Program-made: the position numbers and the translations under genes
The notes under the pieces: model-generated
What the model was told of the DNA's origin: nothing
What the model saw: only the letters and a program-made list of their open reading frames with translations
Database searches by the model: none
Assembly (NCBI RefSeq): GCF_020616555.1
Contig: NZ_CP085173.1
Coordinates: forward strand, 8,262,001-8,326,000
Source: Streptomyces longhuiensis
GTDB taxonomy: Bacteria > Actinomycetota > Actinomycetes > Streptomycetales > Streptomycetaceae
DNA length: 64,000 nt
Direction of reading: 5' to 3'
In this document: positions 8,797 to 17,149 of the stretch, piece after piece
Layout of the letters: each line of letters begins with the position of its first letter
How positions within the stretch are numbered: the first letter of the stretch is position 1

Positions 8797-9116
8797 CCGT
8801 CGCCCAGTCGGGTGTCCTGTCGCCGGTGGCCGAATGAATCCCCGGCGACCCCCAGCCGTCTCTCTGGTTTCGGCCCCATCGAGCGGGGTCCTGCTCATAT
8901 GGTTACTCTGTCTGTAGCCGACGGACAGCACAACGTGGTCCTACCAGTACCCGTGGTCCGTCGCGGGACGGCCCCATCCCGGGCCGCCCATGCAGAAAAC
9001 CGGCGCCACCGCGCCCGAACCGGTATCGAAACCAGGCCCGACCGGGCGCCGGACGCCCGACGGGAACGCCGGGGCGGCGCGCCGGACAGGGTTACCCGAC
9101 ACACAAGGAGTGCGCG
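8797..9116 (+). other. Intergenic region upstream of the small-protein gene
   Basis: This 320-nt stretch holds no convincing gene. An open frame crosses it and overlaps the small protein out of frame, but it turns into arginine-rich shadow sequence. Around 8895-8945 the sequence is less GC-rich (ATATGGTTACTCTGTCTGTA) and could be the promoter of the small-protein/GNAT pair. No clear operator or riboswitch was recognised. Confidence 0.4.
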
Positions 9117-9290
9117 GTGACACCAGAGAAGATGAATCGCGAGCAGCGCCCCCGAGAACGCACGGAGCGCGCAGGCCGGCGGCCCGAGAAGTTGGGCAGC
9201 CTCGACGTGTGGGCCCGCTCGGCCCCGATCAGGCTCGCGGGCTACGAGGACGACCTCGCGGAGCCCCACATCCTCCCGAGCGTGGACTGA
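9117..9290 (+). CDS. 57-residue small protein, likely conserved in Streptomyces
   Basis: GTG at 9117 is preceded by a perfect AAGGAG with 6-nt spacing, which strongly supports translation. The protein starts with an Arg/Glu-rich stretch (residues 7-25) and ends in a non-random, low-charge block beginning LGSLDVWARSAPIRLAGYED and finishing EPHILPSVD. It has no cysteine, signal peptide or membrane segment. I recall small Streptomyces hypothetical proteins with this C-terminal block, but cannot verify that here. The gene lies just upstream of a GNAT gene and may share its transcript. Function unknown. It is too short for many ORF cut-offs. Confidence 0.75.
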   Translation: MTPEKMNREQRPRERTERAGRRPEKLGSLDVWARSAPIRLAGYEDDLAEPHILPSVD

Positions 9291-9423
9291 CCGGCCCCCC
9301 GGCTCCGTATCCGTCCCTGACCGGCCGCGTGCCAGACTCACGTACACGCTGATCAGGGACGCACAGGACAAGGACTGGGCGCAGATCTGGCCGTTCCGGC
9401 GGCAGATCGTCGGATCCCGCGAG

Positions 9424-9996
9424 ATGTACGCCTGGGACCCGAACACCCCCGAGGCGCAGGCCCGGACCCTGTGGATGGGTCCGGGCAAGCGTGCGTGTGT
9501 CGTCGAGGCGGACGGCGCCGTCGTCGGCTCGGCCCACGGCGCGCCGGACTACGGCGGTCCCGCCGCCGGCATCGCCGACGCGGGCTTCATGGTCGACCCC
9601 GCCCGAGGCGGACGCGGGATCGGGCGCGCCCTCGCCGAGCGCGTCCTGGAGCGCGCGAAGGCCGACGGCCGGCGCGGCATGATGTTCAACACGGTCGTCG
9701 AGACCGACCCCGCCGTCCGCCTGTGCACCTCCCTCGGCTTCACGATCCTGAGCATGGTCCCGGACGCGTACGAGCACGCCCGGCACGGCCGGGTGGGGCT
9801 GCGCATCATGTACCGCGCGCTGTGGCGCGTCGGTCCCCGACCGTGTCAGGTCCCTGGAGACCGGTTTCGCGCCTTCTTCGCACGCGCTGACAGACGACCG
9901 TTTTCGGACATTCGTTGCGGGTGCCGCTCTGGGTCGGGTGCCGATGAGCGGTCATCGGATCACTCTCTCAACTACCGCCTCTGCGCGGCCCATTGA
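9424..9996 (+). CDS. GNAT N-acetyltransferase, start and stop both abnormal
   Basis: The GNAT fold is clear: the acetyl-CoA loop DPARGGRGIGRALAE lies near residue 58, followed by FNTVVETDPAVRLCTSLGF and a terminal LRIMYRAL strand. The normal N-terminus (TYTLIRDAQDKDWAQIWPF) is encoded in frame from about 9340, yet the upstream frame has no ATG, GTG or TTG. The only candidates are CTG 9349 or this internal ATG, which would delete the first strand and helix. At the other end, RAL is followed by TGG where relatives should stop. The frame then runs about 50 residues into the promoter of the GH29 gene. This may be a decaying gene or sequence error. The activity of the native family is acylation of small amines or protein termini. 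Confidence 0.6.
   Translation: MYAWDPNTPEAQARTLWMGPGKRACVVEADGAVVGSAHGAPDYGGPAAGIADAGFMVDPARGGRGIGRALAERVLERAKADGRRGMMFNTVVETDPAVRLCTSLGFTILSMVPDAYEHARHGRVGLRIMYRALWRVGPRPCQVPGDRFRAFFARADRRPFSDIRCGCRSGSGADERSSDHSLNYRLCAAH
9941..9958 (+). promoter_or_regulatory. Inverted repeat CCGATGA-N4-TCATCGG upstream of GH29
   Basis: Perfect 7-bp arms (9941-9947 and 9952-9958) separated by 4 nt. It lies about 35 nt upstream of the putative -35 box of the fucosidase gene and inside the run-on tail of the GNAT frame. The same TCATCGGA word recurs at 10018, 12530 and 12605, suggesting one regulator. Confidence 0.55.
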
Positions 9997-10035
9997 CGCG
10001 CTCTCGGACCCCCACCATCATCAGACCTCCGATGA
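9993..10035 (+). promoter_or_regulatory. Putative promoter and operator of the GH29 gene
   Basis: TTGACG at 9993-9998 is followed after 17 nt by CATCAT at 10016-10021, a plausible -10. An imperfect inverted repeat TCATCAG-N4-CCGATGA (10018-10035) overlaps the -10 and the expected start of transcription, as expected for a repressor site. Confidence 0.5.
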
Positions 10036-10071
10036 ATGCCCAGCCTTGAGCCGCATCAGGGAGTGCTGAGT

Positions 10072-12435
10072 ATGAGTTCGTACCCAAGACGCCAGGTCCT
10101 CGGGACGGCCGCAGCCGTGGCAGCCGCGGCCGCGGTGCCGCTCGCCGCCGCCGGTCCGGCGGTCGCGTCCGACGCGGCGGCCACCGCCCGGACCGCGTCC
10201 GCGGACGCCGTCTGGGGCCCCGTCCCCGACCCGGTGCCCGTTCCGCTCGACGCCCACTTCGACAACGACGGCGTCGACACCTCGGCCGCCCGCGGAGGCG
10301 ACTTCGACGGCAGCGGCTACACCTTCCCCGGCGAGCAACTGCCCGCGGGACCCGTCGAACTCGACGGGATCGCCTACGTCTTCCCGTCGTCGGCGGCGGG
10401 CGCCAAGAACAACATCGTGGCCATGGGGCAGCGCGTCGACCTTCCCAAGGGCCGCTACCTGTCCGCCCTGTTCCTGACCGCCGGCAGCTACGGCAACGCG
10501 TCCGGCAGCGCGACCGTCCACTACGCCGACGGCTCCACCGCGAGCGCCGGGCTCGGCGGCGCCGACTGGTACTCCTCCGGCGGCCCGCTCTCCGCCGCCT
10601 ACCGCTACAAGCCCGACGGCACCAAGGACACCAGCCGCGTCGGCATCGGCACCAGCGAGATACCCCTCGACCCGCAGCGCGAGGCCGTCGCGATCACTCT
10701 GCCGAAGCTCAACCCGGCCGAGGCGAACAAGACCGCCCTGCACGTTTTCGCGCTCTCGCTGCAGCCCGCCGCGCAGGGCCGGGCGCTCGCGCTGCGCGAC
10801 GCGCACTCCACGTTCTCGCTCCTGGAGTCGACCGGCGCGCAGAGCGTCGAGGCGACCGTCGTGAACGCGGGCACCGTCGGCATCGTCACCGCCGACGCCC
10901 TCACCGTCAGCGTCGACGTCCCCGGCGCGCGCACCGTCGAGCCCGCCCGCGTCACGCGCCTCGCCCCCGGTGAGCAGGCCCGCGTCCGCGTCGGCATCCG
11001 CAACCGCGCGGGCACCGCGCGCGGCACCGTCCAGGACGGCAAGGTCGTCGCCACCGGGCGCGGGCACCAGGCCGCGGCCAGCTCCAGGAAGCTCACGCTC
11101 GGCGTCCCCGACTACGAGCCGACCGACGCGTCGCTCTCCGGACACCAGGCCCCGTACTGGTTCCACTCCGCGAAGTTCGGCATCTTCATCCACTGGGGCG
11201 TCTACTCGGTGCCCGCGTGGGCGCCGGTCGGCAAGCAGTACGCCGAGTGGTACTGGGACCAGATGCAGGACCCGAACAACCCGACGTACGCCCACCACAA
11301 GGCCACGTACGGCGAGGACTTCGCGTACGACGACTTCATCCCGATGTTCACCGCGAAGAAGTGGGACCCGCGCGCGTGGGTGGAGCTGTTCCGGGACGCG
11401 GGCGCCCAGTACCACGTCCTCACCTCCAAGCACCACGAGGGCTTCGCGCTCTGGGACACCAAGCTGTCGGACCGCAACTCCGTGAAGATGGGCCCCAAGC
11501 GGGACATCATCAAGGAGCTCTTCGACGCGTCCCGCCGCTACACACCGGAGCTGCACCGCGGCCTGTACTTCTCGATGCCCGAGTGGTTCAACCCGGACAA
11601 CCCGTGGATGGGGCACGCCCCGCGCAACCCCTACACCCTGGAGCCCGTCCCCTACACCGGCTACACGTCCGGCAAGGACTACGTGAAGGGCTTCCAGGCC
11701 CCGCAGATGCTGGAGCTGATCCACGACTACGACCCGCAGCTCCTGTGGTGCGACATCGGCGGCGTCAACGACTCGCACAACGTCCTCGCCGAGTTCTTCA
11801 ACCACGGCAAGAACCGCCCGAAGCCCTACGAGGTCGCCGTCAACAACCGTTCCGGGATCGGCTTCCACGACTTCACGACGCCCGAGTACACGACGTACGA
11901 CAACACCGTCGTCGCGAAGTGGGAGTCGAGCCGCGGACTCGACCCGTACAGCTACGGCTACAACGCCGAGACGCCCGACGACCGCTACATGAGCACCGAA
12001 GAGGTCGTGCACAGCCTCGTCGACATCGTGTCGAAGAACGGCAACTTCCTCCTCGACATCGGGCCGCGCGCCGACGGCACCATCCCGGAGATCATGCAGA
12101 CCCGGCTGCGCGAGACGGGCCACTGGCTCAAGACCAACGGCGAGGCCATCTACGACACCACCTACTGGTCGCGGATGGCGCAGCTCGGCGAGGACCTGCG
12201 GTTCACGGTCAGGCCGAACAAGGCCTTCTACATCCACTCGCTCGCCGAGCCGGGCGCGCAGCTCACCGTCGAGGCGGCCGTACCGGTCAGGCCCGGCGAC
12301 AAGGTCACGATGCTCGGCCACGACCGGCCGCTCAACTGGCGCACCAAGGGCGGGTCGTTCGTCGTGGACGTGCCGGCGGCGGCGCGTGCGGCGGGCGAGC
12401 ACGTGTGGGTGTTCAAGGTGGAGTGGAAGGGCTGA
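10072..12435 (+). CDS. Exported GH29 alpha-L-fucosidase, large form
   Basis: A 787-residue precursor starting at ATG 10072 (GGGAG about 8 nt upstream). The N-terminus has a Tat-like signal (PRRQVLG followed by an Ala-rich hydrophobic stretch, residues 5-32). Residues about 40-350 are beta-rich accessory domains. The GH29 (alpha/beta)8 catalytic domain starts at YWFHSAKFGIFIHWG near residue 362 and includes TSKHHEGFALW. LLWCDIGG near residue 561 carries the probable nucleophile Asp. NGNFLLDIGPRADG is the classic downstream motif. It hydrolyses terminal alpha-L-fucose outside the cell. An ATG at 10036 in frame has no ribosome site. It is the first of a GH29-GH20-GH29-FGE block and should feed the fucose operon at 22-30 kb. 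Confidence 0.93.
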   Translation: MSSYPRRQVLGTAAAVAAAAAVPLAAAGPAVASDAAATARTASADAVWGPVPDPVPVPLDAHFDNDGVDTSAARGGDFDGSGYTFPGEQLPAGPVELDGIAYVFPSSAAGAKNNIVAMGQRVDLPKGRYLSALFLTAGSYGNASGSATVHYADGSTASAGLGGADWYSSGGPLSAAYRYKPDGTKDTSRVGIGTSEIPLDPQREAVAITLPKLNPAEANKTALHVFALSLQPAAQGRALALRDAHSTFSLLESTGAQSVEATVVNAGTVGIVTADALTVSVDVPGARTVEPARVTRLAPGEQARVRVGIRNRAGTARGTVQDGKVVATGRGHQAAASSRKLTLGVPDYEPTDASLSGHQAPYWFHSAKFGIFIHWGVYSVPAWAPVGKQYAEWYWDQMQDPNNPTYAHHKATYGEDFAYDDFIPMFTAKKWDPRAWVELFRDAGAQYHVLTSKHHEGFALWDTKLSDRNSVKMGPKRDIIKELFDASRRYTPELHRGLYFSMPEWFNPDNPWMGHAPRNPYTLEPVPYTGYTSGKDYVKGFQAPQMLELIHDYDPQLLWCDIGGVNDSHNVLAEFFNHGKNRPKPYEVAVNNRSGIGFHDFTTPEYTTYDNTVVAKWESSRGLDPYSYGYNAETPDDRYMSTEEVVHSLVDIVSKNGNFLLDIGPRADGTIPEIMQTRLRETGHWLKTNGEAIYDTTYWSRMAQLGEDLRFTVRPNKAFYIHSLAEPGAQLTVEAAVPVRPGDKVTMLGHDRPLNWRTKGGSFVVDVPAAARAAGEHVWVFKVEWKG

Positions 12436-12468
12436 GACGTGCCGGGGTGACCCCGTGAGCGAGCAGCG

Positions 12469-12500
12469 GCGGGTGGCGGGCCTGGGGGTCCGCCACCCGC
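12469..12500 (+). terminator. Hairpin terminator after the GH29 gene
   Basis: A perfect 11-bp GC stem (12469-12479 with 12490-12500) and a 10-nt loop lie 33 nt after the stop codon. There is no T tract. Confidence 0.7.
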
Positions 12501-12529
12501 TGTGCTATCGGCAGCGCCAGGCGCAGGAT

Positions 12530-12540
12530 TCATCGGATGA
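12530..12540 (+). promoter_or_regulatory. Palindrome TCATCGGATGA upstream of GH20
   Basis: A perfect 11-bp palindrome around a central G, 40 nt upstream of the GH20 -35 box. It matches the TCATCGGA element found twice at the GH29 promoter. Confidence 0.55.
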
Positions 12541-12579
12541 GTTTTGCGAGATGTCCAAGCGATTGCTGGGAAGGATCCA

Positions 12580-12620
12580 TTGACACTCCACTGGGAGGCT
12601 TGAATCATCGGATCTCATGA
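12580..12620 (+). promoter_or_regulatory. Putative promoter and second operator of the GH20 gene
   Basis: TTGACA at 12580-12585, a 17-nt spacer, then AATCAT at 12603-12608. TCATCGGATC (12605-12614) overlaps the -10. With transcription beginning about 7 nt later, the ATG at 12617 would be leaderless or nearly so. Confidence 0.5.
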
Positions 12621-14503
12621 CGGATCCGAGCTCCAAGATGGCGCCCTGGCGAGGCAGACACCGACTGATCGGCACCGTAGCGGCGTTCCTGCTGCTCGCG
12701 GCACCGGCCCCCCTGGCGCGGGCGGCACCCCAGGACCCCGTACCCCAGACCTTGCCGAGTCTGACCAACTGGACGCCAGGGCAAGGCACTTACTCCTACG
12801 GCCCCGGGGCCCGCCTGGTCGCGCACGACGCCGCCTCGCGCCGCGTCGCCACCACCCTCGCCGATGACCTGCACGCCGCGGGCAAGGGCACCGTGCCGGT
12901 CACCGGTGGTCCGTCCCGTACCGGCGACATCGTTGTCGACGTCGAGCCGTCACGGAGCGGGTCCCTGGGCGCCGAGGGCTACGAACTCCGCGCCGCACAG
13001 CGGCTCGAGATCACCGGAGCGGCCGAGGCGGGGGCGTTCTACGGCACCCGCACCCTCCTCCAGCTCCTCGCCCGGAGCGACCGGGTGCCGGCCGGACGCA
13101 CCGTCGACGTGCCCCGGTACAAAGAACGCGGCGTCGGCGTCTGCGCCTGCTACGTGCACATCTCCACGGACTGGATGGAGAACCTGGTGCGCGACATGGC
13201 GTACCACAAGCTCAACCAGCTGCTCGTCGAGCTGAAGGTGAAGAGCGACCGGCACCCCGAGGCCAACACCTGGGGGTACTACACCAAGAGCGAGATCCGC
13301 CGCCTCGTCGCACTCGGCGAGAAGTACCACGTCACCATCGTTCCGGAGATCAACTCCCCGGGCCACATGGACCCCTGGATCGAGAACCGCCCCGACCTCC
13401 AGCTCACCGACTCCGACGGCAAGCCGCAGCCGTCCCGCCTCGACATCACCGAACCCGCGGCCTTCGACTACTACAAGAGCCTCATCGACGAGTACGGCGA
13501 GGTGTTCCCCGCCAAGTGGTGGCACATGGGCGCCGACGAGTACATGCTCGGCTCGGACTTCGCCAAGTACCCGCAGATCGCCGCGTACGCGAAGAAGAAG
13601 TACGGCGAGAACGCCACGCCGCAGGACGCGTTCATCGACTTCGTCAACCGCGTCGACGCGTACGCCGCGAGCAAGGGCAAGCGGCTGCGCATCTGGAACG
13701 ACGGCCTGACCGGCGCCAACACCGTCCCGGTGACGGCCGGTACGACCGTCGAGCACTGGCTCGGCGTCAAGGTGAAGCCCAGCGAGCTGATCGCGCAGGG
13801 CTACCCCGTGATGAACGCCGCCTACTCCCTCTACCTCATACGCGGCGGCTTCCACACCGACACGCAGAAGCTCTACGACGAGCAGTGGGACCCGCGCAGC
13901 TTCGAGGGCGAGAAGCTCGCCTCACGCGACGGCGTCACCGGCGCCAAGATCAGCCTGTGGCCCGACAACGGGCGCGGCGAGACGGAGAACGAGGTCGCGC
14001 AGGCGGCCCGGCTGCCCCTGAGCCATATCGCGCAGGCGACGTGGAGCGACCCGCACCCCGACGCGACGTACGCCGGCTTCACCGCACGGGCGGAGGCCGT
14101 CGGCCGGGCACCTGGGCAACGGGACCTGACACGGCCGCCCGTCACCGACGGCACGTACACCGTCGCCGACACGCGCCACCGTACTCGGGCGGCGGGCTTC
14201 GAGGTCACCCGCACCCCGGACGGCTATCTGACCCTCAGGTCGACCGAGACCGGCAACTGTCTGGAGACCCGCAGCGGAAAGCTCACCCTGAACGTGCCGC
14301 TGCAGCCCGGCTCGGCGGTCACGCAGGAGACCTGCGACGCGAAGAGCACCCTCCAGCGCTGGCAGGCGTCCCGCTCCGGCCGTGGCTACGTGCTCACCAA
14401 CGCCCTCACACGCATGACCCTGGACGCGACATCGGACGGACGTCTCGTGCAGAACCCGCCCGACCAGCAGACCCCGACCATCTGGACCCTGACCCAGCGC
14501 TGA
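12617..14503 (+). CDS. Exported GH20 beta-N-acetylhexosaminidase with C-terminal ricin-like region
   Basis: A 628-residue precursor. Residues 8-36 form a Sec-type signal ending APLARA-AP. Residues about 45-165 match the alpha/beta domain that precedes GH20 catalytic barrels (GTRTLLQL). The barrel contains KSDRHPE, VPEINSPGHMDP and HMGADEYM near residue 302, where Asp-Glu are the substrate-assisted catalytic pair. Residues about 500-628 are a beta-trefoil-like segment with QRW, resembling a ricin-type lectin domain. It removes terminal GlcNAc or GalNAc from glycans outside the cell. The start at 12617 sits just after the promoter; a second ATG at 12638 is an alternative. The next GH29 gene follows after 22 nt, so the two are probably co-transcribed. 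Confidence 0.92.
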   Translation: MTDPSSKMAPWRGRHRLIGTVAAFLLLAAPAPLARAAPQDPVPQTLPSLTNWTPGQGTYSYGPGARLVAHDAASRRVATTLADDLHAAGKGTVPVTGGPSRTGDIVVDVEPSRSGSLGAEGYELRAAQRLEITGAAEAGAFYGTRTLLQLLARSDRVPAGRTVDVPRYKERGVGVCACYVHISTDWMENLVRDMAYHKLNQLLVELKVKSDRHPEANTWGYYTKSEIRRLVALGEKYHVTIVPEINSPGHMDPWIENRPDLQLTDSDGKPQPSRLDITEPAAFDYYKSLIDEYGEVFPAKWWHMGADEYMLGSDFAKYPQIAAYAKKKYGENATPQDAFIDFVNRVDAYAASKGKRLRIWNDGLTGANTVPVTAGTTVEHWLGVKVKPSELIAQGYPVMNAAYSLYLIRGGFHTDTQKLYDEQWDPRSFEGEKLASRDGVTGAKISLWPDNGRGETENEVAQAARLPLSHIAQATWSDPHPDATYAGFTARAEAVGRAPGQRDLTRPPVTDGTYTVADTRHRTRAAGFEVTRTPDGYLTLRSTETGNCLETRSGKLTLNVPLQPGSAVTQETCDAKSTLQRWQASRSGRGYVLTNALTRMTLDATSDGRLVQNPPDQQTPTIWTLTQR

Positions 14504-14525
14504 CCCGAAGGGATCCCACCCGCAG

Positions 14526-16091
14526 ATGACCGCCAGCAGACGACTCTTCCTGGCCGCCGCCGCGACCACGGCCGTGGCCGCGTCGAGCAACTCCCTCGCC
14601 CTGGCCGCCCCGGCGGCGACCGGCACCACGGCGGCAGAACCCCATTACCGCATCCCCATCAGCGCCACGGACTCCCCGGAGGAACTGGTCGCCAAGGCCT
14701 CCCGCGTACGCCCGACGAAGCGTCAGATCGCCTGGCAGAGCCTGGAGAAGACCGCCTTCCTGCACTTCGGCGTGAACACTTTCACCGGCCTCGAATGGGG
14801 CACCGGCGACGAGGACCCGAACGTCTTCCAGCCGACGGGCCTCGACACCGACCAGTGGGCACGCGCGCTGCGCGACGGCGGCTTCAAGCTCGCCATCCTC
14901 ACGGTCAAACACCACGACGGCTTCGTCCTCTACCCGTCCCGCTACACCAAGCACAGCGTCGCGTCGAGCAGTTGGCGCAGTGGCAAGGGCGACGTGCTGC
15001 GCTCCTTCGCCGACTCCATGCGCAAGTACGGCATCAAGGTCGGCGTCTACATCTCGCCCGCGGACGAGAACCAGTACCTCGACGGCGTCTACGCCAACGG
15101 CAGCAAGCGGTCCGCCCGCACCATCCCCACGCTCGTCGACGGCGACGACCGGGCCGGCGACGACCCGCGCACGTTCACCCTCGACGCGACCGACTACGGC
15201 GCCCACATGCTCAACCAGCTCTACGAGGTGCTCACCGAGTACGGGCCCGTCGACGAGGTGTGGTTCGACGGCGCGCAGGGCCGCATCCCGCCGGACAAGG
15301 TCGAGACGTACGACTGGGACAGCTGGTACGCGGTGATCCGCGCGCTCGCCCCCGGCGCCACCATGGCCGTGCGCGGACCGGACGTGCGCTGGGTCGGCAA
15401 CGAGGGCGGGCTGGCCCGCGAGGACGAGTGGAGCGTCGTCCCGGTCAAGGACTCGGGCAACGGAAGCGTCGACTACGCACTGCGCTACGACGCGCCGGAC
15501 CAGGGCAGCCGTGACGCGCTCGCGCAGTCGCGGTCCGTGGCCCAGTACCTCCAGTGGTGGCCCGCCGAGTGCGACGTGTCCATCAGGCCCGGGTGGTTCT
15601 ACCACGCGGACCAACAGCCCAAGAGCGTCGACCAGTTGGCCGACATCTGGTTCCGGTCCGTGGGCCGTAACTCCGTGCTGCTGCTCAACATCCCGCCGGA
15701 CACGGACGGCCTGCTGCCCGCGGCGGACGTGGCGCGGCTCAGGGAGTTCCGCGAGCGTATCGACCGCGAACTGCCCGAGGACCTGGCGGACGGCGGCCGG
15801 GTACGCGACGACGGCGCGGGCACCCGCACCGTCGACCTGCGCACCGCCCAGGAGGTCGACCGGATCCGGCTCGCCGAGGACATCCGGCACGGGCAGCAGG
15901 TGGAGCAGTTCGTCGTCGAGGCGAAGTCCGGCGGCGCCTGGACCGAGGTGGCGCGGGCCGGGACGATCGGCGCGAGCCGCGTCCTGGTCCTGCCGGCGCC
16001 GGTGACGGCCCGCGAGTGGCGCCTGCGGATCACGCAGACCCGCACCGGCCCGCACATCGCCCGGTTCGGGCTCTACCGCTCCCGGGTCTGA
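14526..16091 (+). CDS. Exported GH29 alpha-L-fucosidase, second type (GH29-B-like)
   Basis: A 521-residue precursor with a Tat motif (SRRLFLAAA, residues 4-12). The catalytic barrel opens at EKTAFLHFGVNTFTG, with TVKHHDGFVLYPS near residue 125. VDEVWFDGAQG near residue 245 carries the probable nucleophile Asp. NSVLLLNIPPDTDG resembles the plant/bacteroidetes GH29-B subgroup that prefers branched alpha-1,3/1,4 (Lewis-type) fucose. A discoidin-like beta domain occupies about residues 430-521. It is 22 nt after GH20 and differs markedly from the first GH29, suggesting complementary linkages. The subfamily call is from motif spacing only. Confidence 0.9.
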   Translation: MTASRRLFLAAAATTAVAASSNSLALAAPAATGTTAAEPHYRIPISATDSPEELVAKASRVRPTKRQIAWQSLEKTAFLHFGVNTFTGLEWGTGDEDPNVFQPTGLDTDQWARALRDGGFKLAILTVKHHDGFVLYPSRYTKHSVASSSWRSGKGDVLRSFADSMRKYGIKVGVYISPADENQYLDGVYANGSKRSARTIPTLVDGDDRAGDDPRTFTLDATDYGAHMLNQLYEVLTEYGPVDEVWFDGAQGRIPPDKVETYDWDSWYAVIRALAPGATMAVRGPDVRWVGNEGGLAREDEWSVVPVKDSGNGSVDYALRYDAPDQGSRDALAQSRSVAQYLQWWPAECDVSIRPGWFYHADQQPKSVDQLADIWFRSVGRNSVLLLNIPPDTDGLLPAADVARLREFRERIDRELPEDLADGGRVRDDGAGTRTVDLRTAQEVDRIRLAEDIRHGQQVEQFVVEAKSGGAWTEVARAGTIGASRVLVLPAPVTAREWRLRITQTRTGPHIARFGLYRSRV

Positions 16092-16106
16092 GCGCGGGAA
16101 CGGGAC

Positions 16107-16139
16107 GTGGGGTGGCCCGCCGGACGCGGGCCACCCCAC
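16107..16139 (+). terminator. Hairpin terminator after the GH20-GH29 transcript
   Basis: A perfect 14-bp stem (16107-16120 with 16126-16139) with a 5-nt loop, 15 nt after the GH29 stop codon. Confidence 0.85.
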
Positions 16140-16188
16140 GCGTGCGAGGATCGGCCGCATCGGTCCAGTGCGTGTACGAGGCGGAACC

Positions 16189-17142
16189 ATGACTGCGGAA
16201 GACGTGACCCCGAAGGCCTGCTGCGCCGCGCGCCGCGAAGGCGGCGGCGATCCGCAGCCCGCGCCCCTCGTCCCGACGGCCCGGCGTGCCTCCGGCAAGG
16301 GCATGGTGACCCTGCCCGGCGGCACGTTCCGGATGGGCAACGAGGACGACCGGGCCAACCCCGGCGACGGCGAGGGACCGGTCCGCGAGGTCACCGTCGG
16401 CCCCTTCCGGATCGACGAGCACGCCGTCACGAACGCCCAGTTCGCGACGTTCGTCAAGGACACCGGCTTCGTGACCGCCGCCGAGCGGTTCGGCTGGTCG
16501 TACGTCTTCGCCGGCTTCCTCGCCCCCGGCGTCGCCCGCGCGACACCCGCCCCGGCCGGCACCCCCTGGTGGCGGGGCGTCGAGGGCGCGACCTGGCGCG
16601 CGCCCGAGGGACCGGGCTCCGGGATCGGGGACCGGTCGAGGCACCCCGTGATCCACGTCAGCTGGGACGACGCGAGCGCCTACGCCGCCTGGGCGGGCAA
16701 GCGGCTGCCCACCGAGGCCGAGTGGGAGTACGCGGCCCGCGGCGGACTCGACCAGGCCCGCTACCCCTGGGGCGACGAGCTGACCCCGCGCGGTCACTGG
16801 CGCTGCAACATCTGGCAGGGCGAGTTCCCCGTCGTGAACACGGGAGAGGACGGCCACACCGGCACGGCGCCCGTCGACGCCTACCGGCCCAACGCCTTCG
16901 GCCTCCACAACACCGTCGGCAACGTGTGGGAGTGGGTCGCCGACCGGTTCACCACCGACCACCCGGCGGCCCCGCTCACCGATCCGCGCGGCCCCGCCGA
17001 GGGCGACACGCGCGTGATGCGCGGCGGCTCGTACATGTGCCACGACTCGTACTGCAACCGCTACCGCGTGGCCGCGCGCACCGCCAACACACCGGACTCC
17101 AGCAGCGGGAACTGCGGTTTCCGGTGTGCGGCGGACATGTAG
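16189..17142 (+). CDS. Formylglycine-generating enzyme (sulfatase-modifying factor)
   Basis: A 317-residue FGE. It oxidises the cysteine of a CxPxR motif in type I sulfatases to formylglycine, using copper and oxygen. The fold shows LPGGTFRMG, WEYAARGG, GNVWEWV and RGGSYMCHDSYCNRYR. The two cysteines five residues apart (Cys284 and Cys289 from this start) match the copper/active-site pair of the Streptomyces coelicolor enzyme, so this is a true FGE rather than an EgtB-like relative. ATG 16189 is preceded by GAGGCGGA; a GTG at 16168 is in frame. No sulfatase gene is within the window. Position after fucosidases and a hexosaminidase hints at sulfated glycans as targets. Confidence 0.93.
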   Translation: MTAEDVTPKACCAARREGGGDPQPAPLVPTARRASGKGMVTLPGGTFRMGNEDDRANPGDGEGPVREVTVGPFRIDEHAVTNAQFATFVKDTGFVTAAERFGWSYVFAGFLAPGVARATPAPAGTPWWRGVEGATWRAPEGPGSGIGDRSRHPVIHVSWDDASAYAAWAGKRLPTEAEWEYAARGGLDQARYPWGDELTPRGHWRCNIWQGEFPVVNTGEDGHTGTAPVDAYRPNAFGLHNTVGNVWEWVADRFTTDHPAAPLTDPRGPAEGDTRVMRGGSYMCHDSYCNRYRVAARTANTPDSSSGNCGFRCAADM

Positions 17143-17149
17143 GAAGCGG

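Noticed and set aside
8812..9120. 102-residue frame reading MVTLSVADGQHNVVLP internally
   Set aside because: It overlaps the well-supported small-protein gene region, lacks a ribosome site and becomes Arg-rich; more likely promoter sequence.
9941..12620. DasR operator sites at the glycosidase promoters
   Set aside because: The TCATCGGA repeats do not match the DasR consensus ACTGGTCTAGACCATT.
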